From the NCBI GenBank assembly GCA_030693705.1, contig JAUYAB010000062.1, forward strand, positions 1-64,000: a stretch of DNA of 64,000 bases. Direction: 5' to 3'. This DNA comes from Ignavibacteria bacterium (lineage in GTDB: Bacteria; Bacteroidota; Ignavibacteria; Ignavibacteriales; Ignavibacteriaceae). Made by a program: the position numbers and the translations under genes. A model generated the notes under the pieces. The model did no database searches and was not told where the DNA came from. It was given only the letters and a program-made list of their open reading frames with translations. This document shows positions 1-10,359 of the stretch, one piece after another (position 1 is the first letter of the stretch; the number at the start of each line of letters is the position of its first letter).

Positions 1-2
1 TG

Positions 3-860
3 TATCAATCACTTGAAAGTTTTTCAGATAAGAGTCATTTCGAAAACTCTTCCTCATTCTATTCGCAAAATAAAAACAAAATTATTGTGCGGATGAAAAA
101 AGGAAATTGGAATCTGACAAAACTAATTTCGGAGATGCAGCTAACGAATGAAGGGCAAAGGAAGTGGATTCATAATGAAACTGATTTGGAAGATTTTATA
201 TCGGGACTCATAATTCGGAAATATATTTTAAGAAAAGCTGAATCCGCTCAAGTGGACAAATTACCAGGATTTAAGAAAAATATTGAGTATAACTTCAACA
301 CATTTTTAATCCAGCAAGTTGAAAGACAGTTTCGAGAAAAAATTACTATTTCCGCCGACTCGATCAAAGCTTATTATAATGAGAACCGCGATCGCTTTGC
401 AAAAGAAGGGGAGATGCGATTGAGTTCTATTCTGATAGATAATAAGTTGAAAGCCGATTCTGTTTTTCAATTTATGAACGAAGGGATCTCATTTGAAAAA
501 CTCGCTGAAGAATATTCAATCCAGACGAACACCGCTAAAAATAAAGGGGATATGGGATACTTCCGTAAAAGTGATTTGGAAAATCTTGGTAAAAAAGTTT
601 TCGGAATGAATGCCGGGCAATGGATTGGTCCAATTAATGACGATGGAAAATTTCTCTTTCTTAAATGTACTGCAATAAAACCATCGGTACAGCGGAATCT
701 TTCCGAGGTTAATGGTGAGATAAAAGAAACGTTGATAACCTTGAATTGGTATAAATCGAGAGCAAGTTATGTTTCATCGCTTCAAAAAGAAATTCATGTA
801 CAGTTGTTCCCGGAAAAACTAAACACCTTAAATTTATTAACAAAAGCATACGACCGATGA
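3..860 (+). CDS. PpiC/parvulin-type peptidyl-prolyl isomerase, 5'-truncated
   Basis: The frame is open to the first base of the window, so the true start lies upstream. The possible GTG at 87 and ATG at 93 are probably internal. The visible part is about 285 residues. Its middle contains a parvulin (rotamase) domain: a 'YYNENRDRF' lead-in, then 'FEKLAEEYS' and 'NKGDMGYF' followed by 'AGQWIGPI', the usual order in PpiC/SurA proteins. Such proteins are periplasmic foldases that help outer-membrane proteins mature. The stop overlaps the start of the TonB-dependent receptor by 4 bp (ATGA), so the two are probably translationally coupled; a foldase for that receptor is a reasonable inference. The signal peptide, if any, is outside the window. 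Confidence 0.8.
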   Translation, partial: YQSLESFSDKSHFENSSSFYSQNKNKIIVRMKKGNWNLTKLISEMQLTNEGQRKWIHNETDLEDFISGLIIRKYILRKAESAQVDKLPGFKKNIEYNFNTFLIQQVERQFREKITISADSIKAYYNENRDRFAKEGEMRLSSILIDNKLKADSVFQFMNEGISFEKLAEEYSIQTNTAKNKGDMGYFRKSDLENLGKKVFGMNAGQWIGPINDDGKFLFLKCTAIKPSVQRNLSEVNGEIKETLITLNWYKSRASYVSSLQKEIHVQLFPEKLNTLNLLTKAYDR

Positions 861-3628
861 AAAAAGAAATACGAGTCATCGCAGTTTTATTTTTTATTTT
901 TTTTACAAATTTTGTGTTTGCGCAGAATACCGGAAAGATCGCCGGGAAAGTAACAGACGAAAAAACCGGTGAAGTATTGTTCGGTGTAAATATTCTTATT
1001 CAAGGAACCGGACTTGGAGCTTCAACTGATGCGAATGGAGAATATATCATTGTTAACATTCCTCCCAACACGTACAATGTTTTGGCAAAATATATCGGCT
1101 ATATAAACACCGTTACGAAAAATGTGCAGGTGGGCAGCGGTTCAACTACCAAAATTGATTTCCAAATTACGCAAACCGAAATTACTTTAAACCACGAAGT
1201 GGTAATAACCGCAAAAGCTTCTCTCGTTGTAAAAGATATGACCTCGACGGAGGCAAGAATTACTGCCGATCAAATAAAAGAACTTCCGCTGCAAAACTTA
1301 AATCAATTGATAACACAACAGGCTGGCGTAAGTAAAGGTTCGGACGGTGGTATCCATATTCGCGGCGGAAGATCAAGTGAGATTTCTTATTTGGTAAACG
1401 GTGTGAGCATCACGGATGATTTTAACCGTACGCAAGCGTTGTCTGTCGAGACTGAATCAATTCAGGAACTTAAAGTTATCAGCGGTACATTCAATGCCGA
1501 ATATGGCAACGCGATGAGTGGTGTTGTGAACATTGTAACAAAATCGGGTGGGCAAAATTTAAACGGCAATCTTGAAATATGGAGCGGTGATTATGTTAGC
1601 AACCACACCGATATTTTTCAACACATCAATTCCGTAGATCCTTTTGCCAATCACAATTTTCAAGGATTTCTGAATGGACCAATTTTACAAGACAAATTAT
1701 CTTTCTTTGTTTCTGCGAGAAGATTTGTTGACGGCGGTTATATCTTCGGAATAAATAAATATAATCCGCAAGGAAGAGCAAGTTGGGTTGATGGTGTACT
1801 AGTTCCAAATCCCGGAGACAATTCTTTTGTTTCGATGAACTCAAGCGCCAAGTGGAGCGGACAAGCTACTATCGACTGGAAAATTATGAATGATCTGAAA
1901 TTTAAACTTGACGCGTTTGGAAGCAATGAAACAAATAAATTTTACAACCATATGTATCGATGGAATCCAAATGGATCGAGCAGCGCTAAATCGCAAGGAT
2001 ACAGTTTCTTCGGAACATTCACGCATGTTTTATTCTTAAATACTTTTCATGAATTGACGTTCGCTTATAAAAACAATAATTACGCAACTCATCTCTACGA
2101 AAATCTTTTTGATCCGCGTTATGTTTCGCCCGACTCAGCACTCATCGCAGGCTATCATTTTCTTACCGCCGGAACTGATCTAAATCATTTTGACCGAAGT
2201 ACAAAAAGTGCAACGATCAAGTGGGATTTAACAAGTCAGATTGACAACATAAATCTTGCAAAGATTGGCATACAAGCGCAATTCGATAAATTATTCTACG
2301 AAAATATTACATTGATTCCGGCGCTTGGACCAACCGGGCAGCAGCTTGTTCCTTTCGTCCCGTCAATTCCAGGAACCGATACTCCGCAGCACGATAAATT
2401 TGAAAGAAGTCCGTTTAGTTTTAGCGCTTACGCACAAGATAAGATAGAGTTCTCGAGTGTGATTATAAATTTCGGATTGAGATTTGATTTGTTTAATCCG
2501 AATGGAAAAATGCCGGTTGATGCTTCCGATCCCGATATTAATAATCCATTCAAACAAGAAAATACTTTTCGTGATTTGAATAGTGACGGAAAAATTAGTC
2601 TTGATGAGCAGGTGGATGGGAATAAACTTACTGTTGCAGAACGCGAAAAATACTGGTACAAAAAAACAACAATAAAAACCGGATTAAGTCCCCGCTTCGG
2701 AATTTCCTATCCGATAACCGATCGCGGTATCATCAGATTTTCTTTCGGGATCTTTCAACAAATTCCCGATTACAGCCAACTCTATATTGGCGATGAATTC
2801 AAACTTACTTCAACGCAAGGCATCCAGGGTTCGTTCGGCAACAACGATCTCAAACCTCAGCGTACAACTATTTATGAAATCGGATTGCAGCAACAATTCA
2901 CGGAAGAAATAGCTGTTGATGTTACAGCTTATTACAGAGATATCCGTGATTGGATTTCATCGAGTCAAGCTATTCCAACCGTCGTTGCTGGAATATCTTA
3001 TTCGAAACGGATCAATCGTGATTTTGCAAATGCTCGCGGCGTAACGCTTTCAGTTAAAAAACGTTTTACAGATTATTTTTCATTCGGAGTTGATTACACA
3101 TTCCAAATTGCCGAAGGGACCAACTCATCTCCGGAACAAGAATTTTTTTCACAACAGAATGGTGCAGAACCAACCCGTTATCTAACTCCGCTGGATTGGG
3201 ATCAAACACATACGCTTAACGGCAATATTTATGTTGGCAGCAGTGATTGGGGAGCGAGCATTATCGCCGCAATTAGCACGGGTCAACCGTACACGCCTGA
3301 AGTTACTGCAGGGGCTTATTCGGGAAGAAATATTATTCCGGGACTTCCGAACAACAGCCGGCGAAAACCGTTGATCGCAAATGTTGATATGCAGTTACAC
3401 AAAGATTTTTCGATTATATCCGGTTTGAACGTGCAGCTGTTTTTAAAAGTTTTCAATCTTCTTGATGCAAAAAATCCTGTAACCGTATATGGCGACACCG
3501 GCAAACCCGATTATACGCTTCAGCAAAAAACCGCAACAAACGCTGATGCGGGGTGGTTCGTTTATCCAAATTATTATAGTATGCCGAGAAGCATTTACTT
3601 CGGAACCAAAATATCATTTACTAATTGA
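857..3628 (+). CDS. TonB-dependent outer-membrane receptor (SusC-like)
   Basis: The 923-residue protein has a signal peptide ending near 'FVFAQ', then a carboxypeptidase-regulatory-like beta-sandwich (about 27-105, 'GKVTDEKTGEVLFGVNILI'). A plug domain follows (about 125-230, with 'GGIHIRGGRSSEISYLVNG'), then a long beta-barrel ending in the aromatic strand 'YFGTKISFTN'. This is the layout of receptors that import oligosaccharides or chelates using TonB energy. A canonical EF-hand loop (D-L-N-S-D-G-K-I-S-L-D-E, about residues 573-584) sits in what should be an extracellular loop. No SusD-like gene follows; a large T9SS-type protein takes that place. The gene overlaps the upstream foldase by 4 bp and the next gene begins within a few bases of its stop. 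The substrate is inferred to be galactan-derived from the downstream enzymes. Confidence 0.88.
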   Translation: MKKEIRVIAVLFFIFFTNFVFAQNTGKIAGKVTDEKTGEVLFGVNILIQGTGLGASTDANGEYIIVNIPPNTYNVLAKYIGYINTVTKNVQVGSGSTTKIDFQITQTEITLNHEVVITAKASLVVKDMTSTEARITADQIKELPLQNLNQLITQQAGVSKGSDGGIHIRGGRSSEISYLVNGVSITDDFNRTQALSVETESIQELKVISGTFNAEYGNAMSGVVNIVTKSGGQNLNGNLEIWSGDYVSNHTDIFQHINSVDPFANHNFQGFLNGPILQDKLSFFVSARRFVDGGYIFGINKYNPQGRASWVDGVLVPNPGDNSFVSMNSSAKWSGQATIDWKIMNDLKFKLDAFGSNETNKFYNHMYRWNPNGSSSAKSQGYSFFGTFTHVLFLNTFHELTFAYKNNNYATHLYENLFDPRYVSPDSALIAGYHFLTAGTDLNHFDRSTKSATIKWDLTSQIDNINLAKIGIQAQFDKLFYENITLIPALGPTGQQLVPFVPSIPGTDTPQHDKFERSPFSFSAYAQDKIEFSSVIINFGLRFDLFNPNGKMPVDASDPDINNPFKQENTFRDLNSDGKISLDEQVDGNKLTVAEREKYWYKKTTIKTGLSPRFGISYPITDRGIIRFSFGIFQQIPDYSQLYIGDEFKLTSTQGIQGSFGNNDLKPQRTTIYEIGLQQQFTEEIAVDVTAYYRDIRDWISSSQAIPTVVAGISYSKRINRDFANARGVTLSVKKRFTDYFSFGVDYTFQIAEGTNSSPEQEFFSQQNGAEPTRYLTPLDWDQTHTLNGNIYVGSSDWGASIIAAISTGQPYTPEVTAGAYSGRNIIPGLPNNSRRKPLIANVDMQLHKDFSIISGLNVQLFLKVFNLLDAKNPVTVYGDTGKPDYTLQQKTATNADAGWFVYPNYYSMPRSIYFGTKISFTN

Positions 3629-3633
3629 TTGGT

Positions 3634-6600
3634 ATGGGAATGTTCAAATTAAAATTTTATTCGTCTTTACTGATCTTGCTTTTAACCGCCAATACAAGCG
3701 CTCAAGTGTTGGATTATACTCCATCCGATTTTAGAGGCGATCAAAACTATAGAAGATTTTCTAATATTGAAGGGAATAATATCCGCGCAACGATTTTTAA
3801 TTCAGGTTATAGCGGAAACCCGAACGGACAAGCAAATTATTTTTCTTATGAGTGGCCAAAGAATACGGGAAGAATTTACATTGCACTCATTTCGTTTTGG
3901 GCATCAGGCGAATTGGTAGATAATTCCGGAAAGACAATTCATCTTGTAGAAATGCCCGTTTATAAAAGTGATCCAAGCGGAAACACCTGGAATTTTGAAC
4001 CTGTGAGAGGATTTATAAATCCGCAACAGCAAGAAATTGCACGCAGCGATAATAAAAATTCCTGGCCCCAAGATTATCAAGGCGGTTGGCGAAATAAAAG
4101 AACCGATGCAAACGACCCCGGTTGGCCCGGCTCGTGGAATGGTTATTTCGGAAAAAATATTTTTAACGCTGATCAAGAATTCTATTTTGTTACTTCGGAT
4201 GACAAATACAAACGCTATCCTTATACGCCTGATACAACTGATCTTACTCGAGGCGGACTTGGCTATATCGTTGATGTCCGCACGATGGCGTGGTCTCAAG
4301 TGCTGATAAATGACGTTGTGTTTTTTATTCACGATGTTTTGAACGACGGAACGAAAGCCGTTGACAAAACAGCTTTCATGATGTTCGTTGCTGATTATGT
4401 TGGCGGCGTTGGTCCGAACAATTATCCTTATGTCGATTTAACAACTGCAATAACTTTTCTAACGAGCGCAGATAGGCGGGGAAGCGCAGCATTCGGAACT
4501 GATCCCGTTGGAGTGGGAGCGGTTAAGTATATTGAAACTCCAGGCAATAGTGTTGATGGCATTGATAACGACGGCGATGCAGATGATTTCCCGAATCTTC
4601 TTTCACAAGTTACGGGAGTTGCGGATTCTGTTTGTCCCCATTTTGTAGCTGAAGATTTCAATGCTCGGTTTATTAAACCGGGTGATAAAATTGTTCTCAT
4701 TCAACCCAACACTTACAACCGTGTAATTTCAACTTATCCCGTTGGTGGAGGAACGGTTTCCAGTTTGGGAAAAGATTATATTCTTCCGGCAAATGGAATT
4801 ACAATTGTCGAAGACACTACTGCAAACGGATACGATGACAACTTAAATGGACTGATCGATGAACGTCTTTCAATTCACTTAAACCATGTGAACCAATATA
4901 CCGGAGTTGTAAAACCGGTACGCTTCATCAAGTATAATCACTTTGCAATTGGAGATACGATCAAACGGGGATTTGTAGTCCCCGATACAAGCGCTGTTTG
5001 GACTTACGCCAACGTAGCTCCAATGATAGATGAATCTCGTGATGATGAATTTGATAACGACGCAGATTGGGATTCGATTCTTGATGATGTTGGGTTGGAT
5101 GGTGTAGCGCACACCGGTGATTTCGGAGAAGTTGATGGGAAAGCAACTACAGGAGTTAATACGGAATTTCCCGGCGAACCAAATATTGATAAAACCGATG
5201 TGGGTGAATCAGATCAACTTGGAGTTACAAGCGCGGTACAAATTCCCGTTGGCGCATTAAATTTTTCAACCGCTGCGGATCAAGGTTTGTGGGACTTGCT
5301 GATGGTTCCAGGAAATATTAATCTGATTAGAGGCATCGGTGATTATGATGTTTACGTTTCTTCAGGATTTTTCCCTTTGCTGCCCGGACAACGGCAGCGC
5401 ATGGCAGTTTCAATTGCCATTGCCGGCGGTGGAAATACAAAAGATGACGATGTTGCCAGTGTTACGGCTAAAATGCATCAAGCCGATCTTGCTTATCAAG
5501 CTGATTATCAATTCGCTTCGGCGCCGCAGCAAGTTACGGTAACATCTGTTCCCGGAGATAAAAAAGTTACTCTTTACTGGGATGATTTTGCAGAAAAATC
5601 TTTTGATCGTTACATAAATAAAATCGGCGGCAACGGAAGAAATTTTGAAGGCTACCGCGTTTACCGTGCAACAGACGCGGCTTTCCTTGATGCAAAAGTA
5701 ATCACGGATGGTTTTGGAGTTAAAACACTTTTAAACCCGACAGATCAATCGGATTTGATCAATGGAGTTAAAGGTTTTAGTCAAGTTGATATAAACGGAG
5801 TGAAATTTTGGCTTGGTGATGAAACCGGCTTGAAGCACAGTTTTGTTGATACGAATGTTGTAAACGGACAAAGATATTTCTACGCGGTAACCGCATATAA
5901 TTTTGGTTATCCTACGGGAAATATTGCCCCCGCTGAGACTCCGATTCAAGTTAGTGTTTCACCCGATGGAACGATCACTCACGGAATAAATGTCGCGGTA
6001 GTACGCCCCTCATCGGAAGCGGCGGGATATTTACCTCCGGAAGTAAAATCTTTTGAGCACACCACCGGCGGTGCGAGCGGTTCAATCAATATTGAAGTTG
6101 TTGATCCTTCAGCAATTAAGAATGAGAACGAATATCAAATTTCTTTTGCGGATACAACTTACAAAGTGAACAATAAAGATTTTACTACAACCAGATCGTT
6201 CACTATAAAGAATATCACAAAAGATGTAACGCTTCTCGATAAAGATACGATATTGATAAACGGCGCTGAACTTCCGGTAACTGACGGTTTCCGTTTAGGT
6301 TTGAATAATGTTCAAGCTATTTCAATCAACAACAGTTTAACCGGCTGGAATAACATAGATGCTTATTCATTTGATTTCGATCCGGTAACACTGTTGTCGG
6401 TTAGCGGAGTAAAAAGTCCAAACGATTATGAAATTGTTTTTGGAGATGTCGGAATCGGAACATCAAAAGATACGGCAATCGGTTTTATAAAATTTCCGGC
6501 AAAAGCGGTAAATTTTAAAGTTATTAGTCTAACACAGAATAAAGAAATTCCATTCGCGTTCAGTGAAGCCGACGGCAATGATGGGAAGTTCAGCATACAC

Positions 6601-7140
6601 CCAACGAACTCAAATCTGGTTGATGCAATTTATTTTCTTGAACCAACCAAGAATGAAAAATTACAATTTACCTGGCAAGTCGTGTTAAATAAACGACAGG
6701 GAAACCGGAATCCTCAATCAGGTGACTCGCTCAAAATTGTGCTTTTTAAACCATTTCTCTCGTACGACACATATACTTTCAAAATGCAAGGTTCAACCAT
6801 CTCAACAGAAAAAGCAAAAAGCGATCTCTCAAATATTAGAGTTGTTCCGAATCCTTATTTAGCCGCAGAAAGCTGGGAACCGCGCAATACTTACTCAAGC
6901 GGAAGAGGACCGCGTGAAATTCATTTTATTAATTTACCAACGCAGTGTACGATCAGAATTTTTAATGTAAGCGGCGCACTTGTAAAAAAGATAGACCACA
7001 ATGCACTTGCCGAAAACGGAACTGAGATTTGGGATGTGTTAAGCGATGAAAAATTTGAAATATCATATGGCGTTTATGTTTATCATGTTGAGGCACCCGG
7101 TGTTGGACAAAAAACCGGAACGTTCGCAATTATAAAATAG
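3634..7140 (+). CDS. Large secreted protein with FN3-like domain and divergent T9SS C-terminal domain
   Basis: The protein is about 1168 residues. I chose the ATG at 3634 (another at 3640); a TTG at 3625 overlaps the receptor stop. A signal peptide ends near 'NTSAQ'. Aspartate-rich, thrombospondin-type-3-like stretches occur near residue 308 ('DGIDNDGDADDF') and around 470 ('DDEFDNDADWDS'), suggesting calcium binding. A fibronectin-III-like domain starts near 634 ('GDKKVTLYWDDF', 'FEGYRVYRATD'). The C-terminus ('VVPNPYLAAESWEP', 'IRIFNVSGALVKKI') looks like a T9SS sorting domain without the NPFNP hallmark. It lies between a SusC-like receptor and a PorV-like gene, so it is probably a surface partner of the receptor. 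I recognise no enzyme domain. Confidence 0.75.
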   Translation: MGMFKLKFYSSLLILLLTANTSAQVLDYTPSDFRGDQNYRRFSNIEGNNIRATIFNSGYSGNPNGQANYFSYEWPKNTGRIYIALISFWASGELVDNSGKTIHLVEMPVYKSDPSGNTWNFEPVRGFINPQQQEIARSDNKNSWPQDYQGGWRNKRTDANDPGWPGSWNGYFGKNIFNADQEFYFVTSDDKYKRYPYTPDTTDLTRGGLGYIVDVRTMAWSQVLINDVVFFIHDVLNDGTKAVDKTAFMMFVADYVGGVGPNNYPYVDLTTAITFLTSADRRGSAAFGTDPVGVGAVKYIETPGNSVDGIDNDGDADDFPNLLSQVTGVADSVCPHFVAEDFNARFIKPGDKIVLIQPNTYNRVISTYPVGGGTVSSLGKDYILPANGITIVEDTTANGYDDNLNGLIDERLSIHLNHVNQYTGVVKPVRFIKYNHFAIGDTIKRGFVVPDTSAVWTYANVAPMIDESRDDEFDNDADWDSILDDVGLDGVAHTGDFGEVDGKATTGVNTEFPGEPNIDKTDVGESDQLGVTSAVQIPVGALNFSTAADQGLWDLLMVPGNINLIRGIGDYDVYVSSGFFPLLPGQRQRMAVSIAIAGGGNTKDDDVASVTAKMHQADLAYQADYQFASAPQQVTVTSVPGDKKVTLYWDDFAEKSFDRYINKIGGNGRNFEGYRVYRATDAAFLDAKVITDGFGVKTLLNPTDQSDLINGVKGFSQVDINGVKFWLGDETGLKHSFVDTNVVNGQRYFYAVTAYNFGYPTGNIAPAETPIQVSVSPDGTITHGINVAVVRPSSEAAGYLPPEVKSFEHTTGGASGSINIEVVDPSAIKNENEYQISFADTTYKVNNKDFTTTRSFTIKNITKDVTLLDKDTILINGAELPVTDGFRLGLNNVQAISINNSLTGWNNIDAYSFDFDPVTLLSVSGVKSPNDYEIVFGDVGIGTSKDTAIGFIKFPAKAVNFKVISLTQNKEIPFAFSEADGNDGKFSIHPTNSNLVDAIYFLEPTKNEKLQFTWQVVLNKRQGNRNPQSGDSLKIVLFKPFLSYDTYTFKMQGSTISTEKAKSDLSNIRVVPNPYLAAESWEPRNTYSSGRGPREIHFINLPTQCTIRIFNVSGALVKKIDHNALAENGTEIWDVLSDEKFEISYGVYVYHVEAPGVGQKTGTFAIIK

Positions 7141-7159
7141 AAATTGAACAGAGTTGAAA

Positions 7160-8191
7160 ATGAAAAAAAATAAATATTTTGTGGTCATCACGCTTCTCTG
7201 CATCGCAAGTTTTGGTTTTACTGCTTCTGCGCAATCAGTGAATAAAGTCGGAACTTCCGGCGCTACGTTCTTGCGCATACCGGTTGGCGCTCAAGCAATT
7301 GGAATGGGAAGCGCTTACGTTTCCATGATGAACGATCCTTCGGCTTTGTATTGGAATCCCGCAGCAACCGCATCAATAAAAGCTAACACGTTACTCGTTG
7401 ACCATGCTCTCTGGCTGCCGGGAATTTATTTTGATTTTGTCGGGATTACAATTCCTTTGGCAGATTTCGGTACAACGGGATTGAGTCTTGGCATTATGCA
7501 CACAAACGACATGGAAATCACTACTCCCGATCAACCGATGGGAACCGGTGAAATGTTTAACGCTTCAAGTTTCGTTGTGGGAGTTTCTTATAGCCGCAAT
7601 TTAACAGACCGCTTTTCGATCGGCGGGACTTTTAAATATATAAGAGAAACTATTTACAACGATTACGCAAGCGCAATTGGATTTGATGTCGGAACGTTAT
7701 TTCAAACTCCGTTTGCAGGCATAAGGCTTGGCGCAAGCATTTCCAATTTCGGAACGAAAATTCAGATGACGGGAGAAGACCTTTATATTCCCGCGGTGAT
7801 CTCAAATCAGCAAGGGACAAACCAGAGTATCACTGCAAGATTGAACACTGACGCTTTCGATCTTCCATTAATCATGCGTGTTGGAATCTCCGATGAATTA
7901 ATTAAGAACGATGACTTACGAGTAACCGTTGCAATGGACGGCGTTAGTCCAAACGATAATGCACAAAGTGTAAATCTCGGCTGTGAATTCGGATTTTTGA
8001 AAGATAAATTTCAAGTCCGCGGAGGATACAAAGATTTATTCCTTCCGAATAATGAAGCGACGTTTACCTTTGGAACAAGCATCCACGAAATTGATTTGAT
8101 CGGCGGCGTCTTGATCACCTTTGATTACGCGTATCAGAACTTTGTTCATCTTGGAAGTTCAAACCGATTCACACTTCAACTTAAGTTATGA
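7160..8191 (+). CDS. PorV/PorQ-family outer-membrane beta-barrel protein
   Basis: The protein has 343 residues from the ATG at 7160; a TTG two codons upstream is less likely. The signal peptide is 'KKNKYFVVITLLCIASFGFTASAQ'-like and ends at about residue 25. The mature N-terminus 'AQAIGMGSAYVSMMNDPSALYWNPAA' region is the family signature (GMG..A.....A...NPA), shared with FadL-like barrels. The rest is amphipathic strands ending in 'RFTLQLKL'. PorV shuttles T9SS cargo to the attachment machinery at the outer membrane. Its position directly after a T9SS-type cargo protein suggests a dedicated shuttle for the products of this cluster, but that role is inferred. The 93-bp spacer after it holds no obvious hairpin. 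Confidence 0.82.
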   Translation: MKKNKYFVVITLLCIASFGFTASAQSVNKVGTSGATFLRIPVGAQAIGMGSAYVSMMNDPSALYWNPAATASIKANTLLVDHALWLPGIYFDFVGITIPLADFGTTGLSLGIMHTNDMEITTPDQPMGTGEMFNASSFVVGVSYSRNLTDRFSIGGTFKYIRETIYNDYASAIGFDVGTLFQTPFAGIRLGASISNFGTKIQMTGEDLYIPAVISNQQGTNQSITARLNTDAFDLPLIMRVGISDELIKNDDLRVTVAMDGVSPNDNAQSVNLGCEFGFLKDKFQVRGGYKDLFLPNNEATFTFGTSIHEIDLIGGVLITFDYAYQNFVHLGSSNRFTLQLKL

Positions 8192-8284
8192 AATGAATAA
8201 ACTATATTGGTCGAACCTCAATTAAAAATGGTAGAAGAAATAGTATGAGTTTTATTTATAAATTAAATAGTAAAGGATAGAAAA

Positions 8285-10354
8285 ATGAAAAACAAATTCA
8301 ACTTCGTCTTTTTGTCACTGATACTGGTACTGTTCGCCGGATCATCAGGACTTCAAACCAACGCGCAAACTGTTAATGTAACGATGACTGTGAATACATC
8401 AACGTGTTTGGATACTTTGCGTCCGAACAGCATTGTGTTACTTTGCGGCGCATCGAAATTGGGAACGACCGTTCCTAAAATTACTTGGGACACTTTAACG
8501 GGAATAAGATGCACAAATATCGGCGGCGATTATTGGCAGGTTAAATTTCAAGCTACTGCCGGAGATGAAATTCAATATAAGTTTGTTACTTATACTTCTG
8601 ATTTAAAACATCCAACATTTCACTGGACGGGCTGGGAAGGTCCGCTTAATTCAGGAACGAGTTTTGCCGGCACGAACCGCGGAATAGTTGTAAGCGATAC
8701 CGATATGAATTTACCGATGCAATATTATAATGGCTGGGAAAGTACGCTCGCACAATATTGGACGCCATTCCGCAAGAATGCTGATACGCTGGCGGTTTAT
8801 TTCCGTGTGAACATGGGAGGTGTTTCCGATTTTAATCCGGCATCGCAAACACCGGAAGTTTGGGGAAGCGCGCCTTTAGGAGCCTCACCATCATGGGTTA
8901 AAGTATTAAGTCTTACCCGCGAAACAAACAGCGTAAACAAAGGTTCATTCTGGTCGGGAACCGCTTACATTCCAAAAGCACTTGTAACTGATGGAACAAC
9001 CCAATCATATAAATTTACGATCAACGGTTCAACGTGGGAGAACATTGCAGATAGATCTTTCAAACTCACAAGCAGTATGTTAAGTTCAGGCGACACGTCT
9101 GTCAACTGGTCGTACTTCAACAACAGACCTCCAAGCGGTCCCGCAGTTACCGGAACAGTAAACTTCAGGTTAAAATTGGATGCTCTTGAAAAAGCCGGAT
9201 TGTTTAATCGTGGACTTGGTGATAAAATTGCAGTCACCGGCGCAAAAGGCTGGCCTCCATCATCATTTACTTTCGATACAGAACCAACTATGCTGAAGAT
9301 GACCTACGTTCCTACAATTCAGGAGTGGATACTCAGCGAACCGTTTACTTTATCGAAAAGTTCAGAGATCATTTATAAATATTATATCGCATGGGATACA
9401 ACTCGTTTTGATACAACACATGCAAATTATATTCCAGGCTTGTTTATGGTTAACGGTTGGGAGGAACCGGGAATTACCGGTGGAGGTGATAGAATTTATC
9501 TCTTCCCCGGATTAGCAGATCAAACTACAACGGGTGATTTCGGAGCGGATCAGCAATTCTTTAACAGCCTTCATCCGAATAGTGTTATCGAAACGCCGAT
9601 TGATATTACTTTTAATATTGATATGACTCCAGCAACAAATGCTACTACAAATCCTACAAACACTCTATTCAGACCGGGAATAGATACGGTGTACGTTCAG
9701 TTTGACGGATGTTTGATTCCCATAACACAACATCAAACAATGTACGGAACCGATAATAGAATAATGCTTACATCTCCAAATGCAGACGGTAAATACACGG
9801 CAACTGTGAGTTTGAACGCGCCGACATTTTACCAGGTTTGTTACAGACTCACGTATACATCAAGCACCGGCGAAGTAATGAATGGTGGAGGAACGAGTCT
9901 TGGGAGAAGATATTATCAGTACATTGTTCCAACAAGTGTAAACGGAAGTACAGTAACCTGGCCCTCATCTTTTAGTCTTGCCGAAATGCCCTGGATGCAA
10001 AATAATCTTACGGTTGAAGACCCGCCGAATTTAGGTTCAATCGATGCGATAATTGAAAATATTGATATATTACCGAACAAGTATGCATTGTATCAGAATT
10101 ATCCGAATCCGTTTAATCCTTCAACGGTTATTACTTACTCAATTCTGAATCCGGAAAATGTAAAACTTGAAGTGTTCAATATTGTTGGAGAAAAAGTTGC
10201 AACACTCATTGATCAGCATCAAACCGCAGGTGTTCACAGCGTCGTATGGAACTCAATGAATGAAAACGGAGTTTCCGTCAACTCAGGTGTTTATTTACTA
10301 AAAATACAAGCTGGAAGTTTTTCTAAAGTTCAGAAAATGCTTCTGCTTAAATAG
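8285..10354 (+). CDS. Secreted multi-module carbohydrate-binding-like protein with T9SS sorting domain
   Basis: A good ribosome-binding site (aaggat) precedes the ATG. The 689-residue protein has a signal peptide and then about four beta-sandwich modules rich in Trp and Gly, each opening with a strand such as 'VNVTMTVNTSTCLDTL' or 'ITFNIDMTPATN'. They contain 'GGDYWQVKF', 'DEIQYKFV' and 'GWEG' motifs and resemble SusE/CBM20-like folds. Residues from about 595 form a classical T9SS C-terminal domain ('YQNYPNPFNPSTVITYS', 'GVYLLKIQAG', 'KMLLLK'). The same modules recur in the galactanase directly downstream, only 5 bp away. I infer a surface glycan-binding protein for the same substrate. No catalytic motif is visible. 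Confidence 0.72.
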   Translation: MKNKFNFVFLSLILVLFAGSSGLQTNAQTVNVTMTVNTSTCLDTLRPNSIVLLCGASKLGTTVPKITWDTLTGIRCTNIGGDYWQVKFQATAGDEIQYKFVTYTSDLKHPTFHWTGWEGPLNSGTSFAGTNRGIVVSDTDMNLPMQYYNGWESTLAQYWTPFRKNADTLAVYFRVNMGGVSDFNPASQTPEVWGSAPLGASPSWVKVLSLTRETNSVNKGSFWSGTAYIPKALVTDGTTQSYKFTINGSTWENIADRSFKLTSSMLSSGDTSVNWSYFNNRPPSGPAVTGTVNFRLKLDALEKAGLFNRGLGDKIAVTGAKGWPPSSFTFDTEPTMLKMTYVPTIQEWILSEPFTLSKSSEIIYKYYIAWDTTRFDTTHANYIPGLFMVNGWEEPGITGGGDRIYLFPGLADQTTTGDFGADQQFFNSLHPNSVIETPIDITFNIDMTPATNATTNPTNTLFRPGIDTVYVQFDGCLIPITQHQTMYGTDNRIMLTSPNADGKYTATVSLNAPTFYQVCYRLTYTSSTGEVMNGGGTSLGRRYYQYIVPTSVNGSTVTWPSSFSLAEMPWMQNNLTVEDPPNLGSIDAIIENIDILPNKYALYQNYPNPFNPSTVITYSILNPENVKLEVFNIVGEKVATLIDQHQTAGVHSVVWNSMNENGVSVNSGVYLLKIQAGSFSKVQKMLLLK

Positions 10355-10359
10355 GAATT

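Noticed and set aside
3904-4332. Minus-strand open frame of 142 codons inside the large T9SS-type gene
   Set aside because: It lies fully within a well-supported coding region on the other strand and has no domain pattern.
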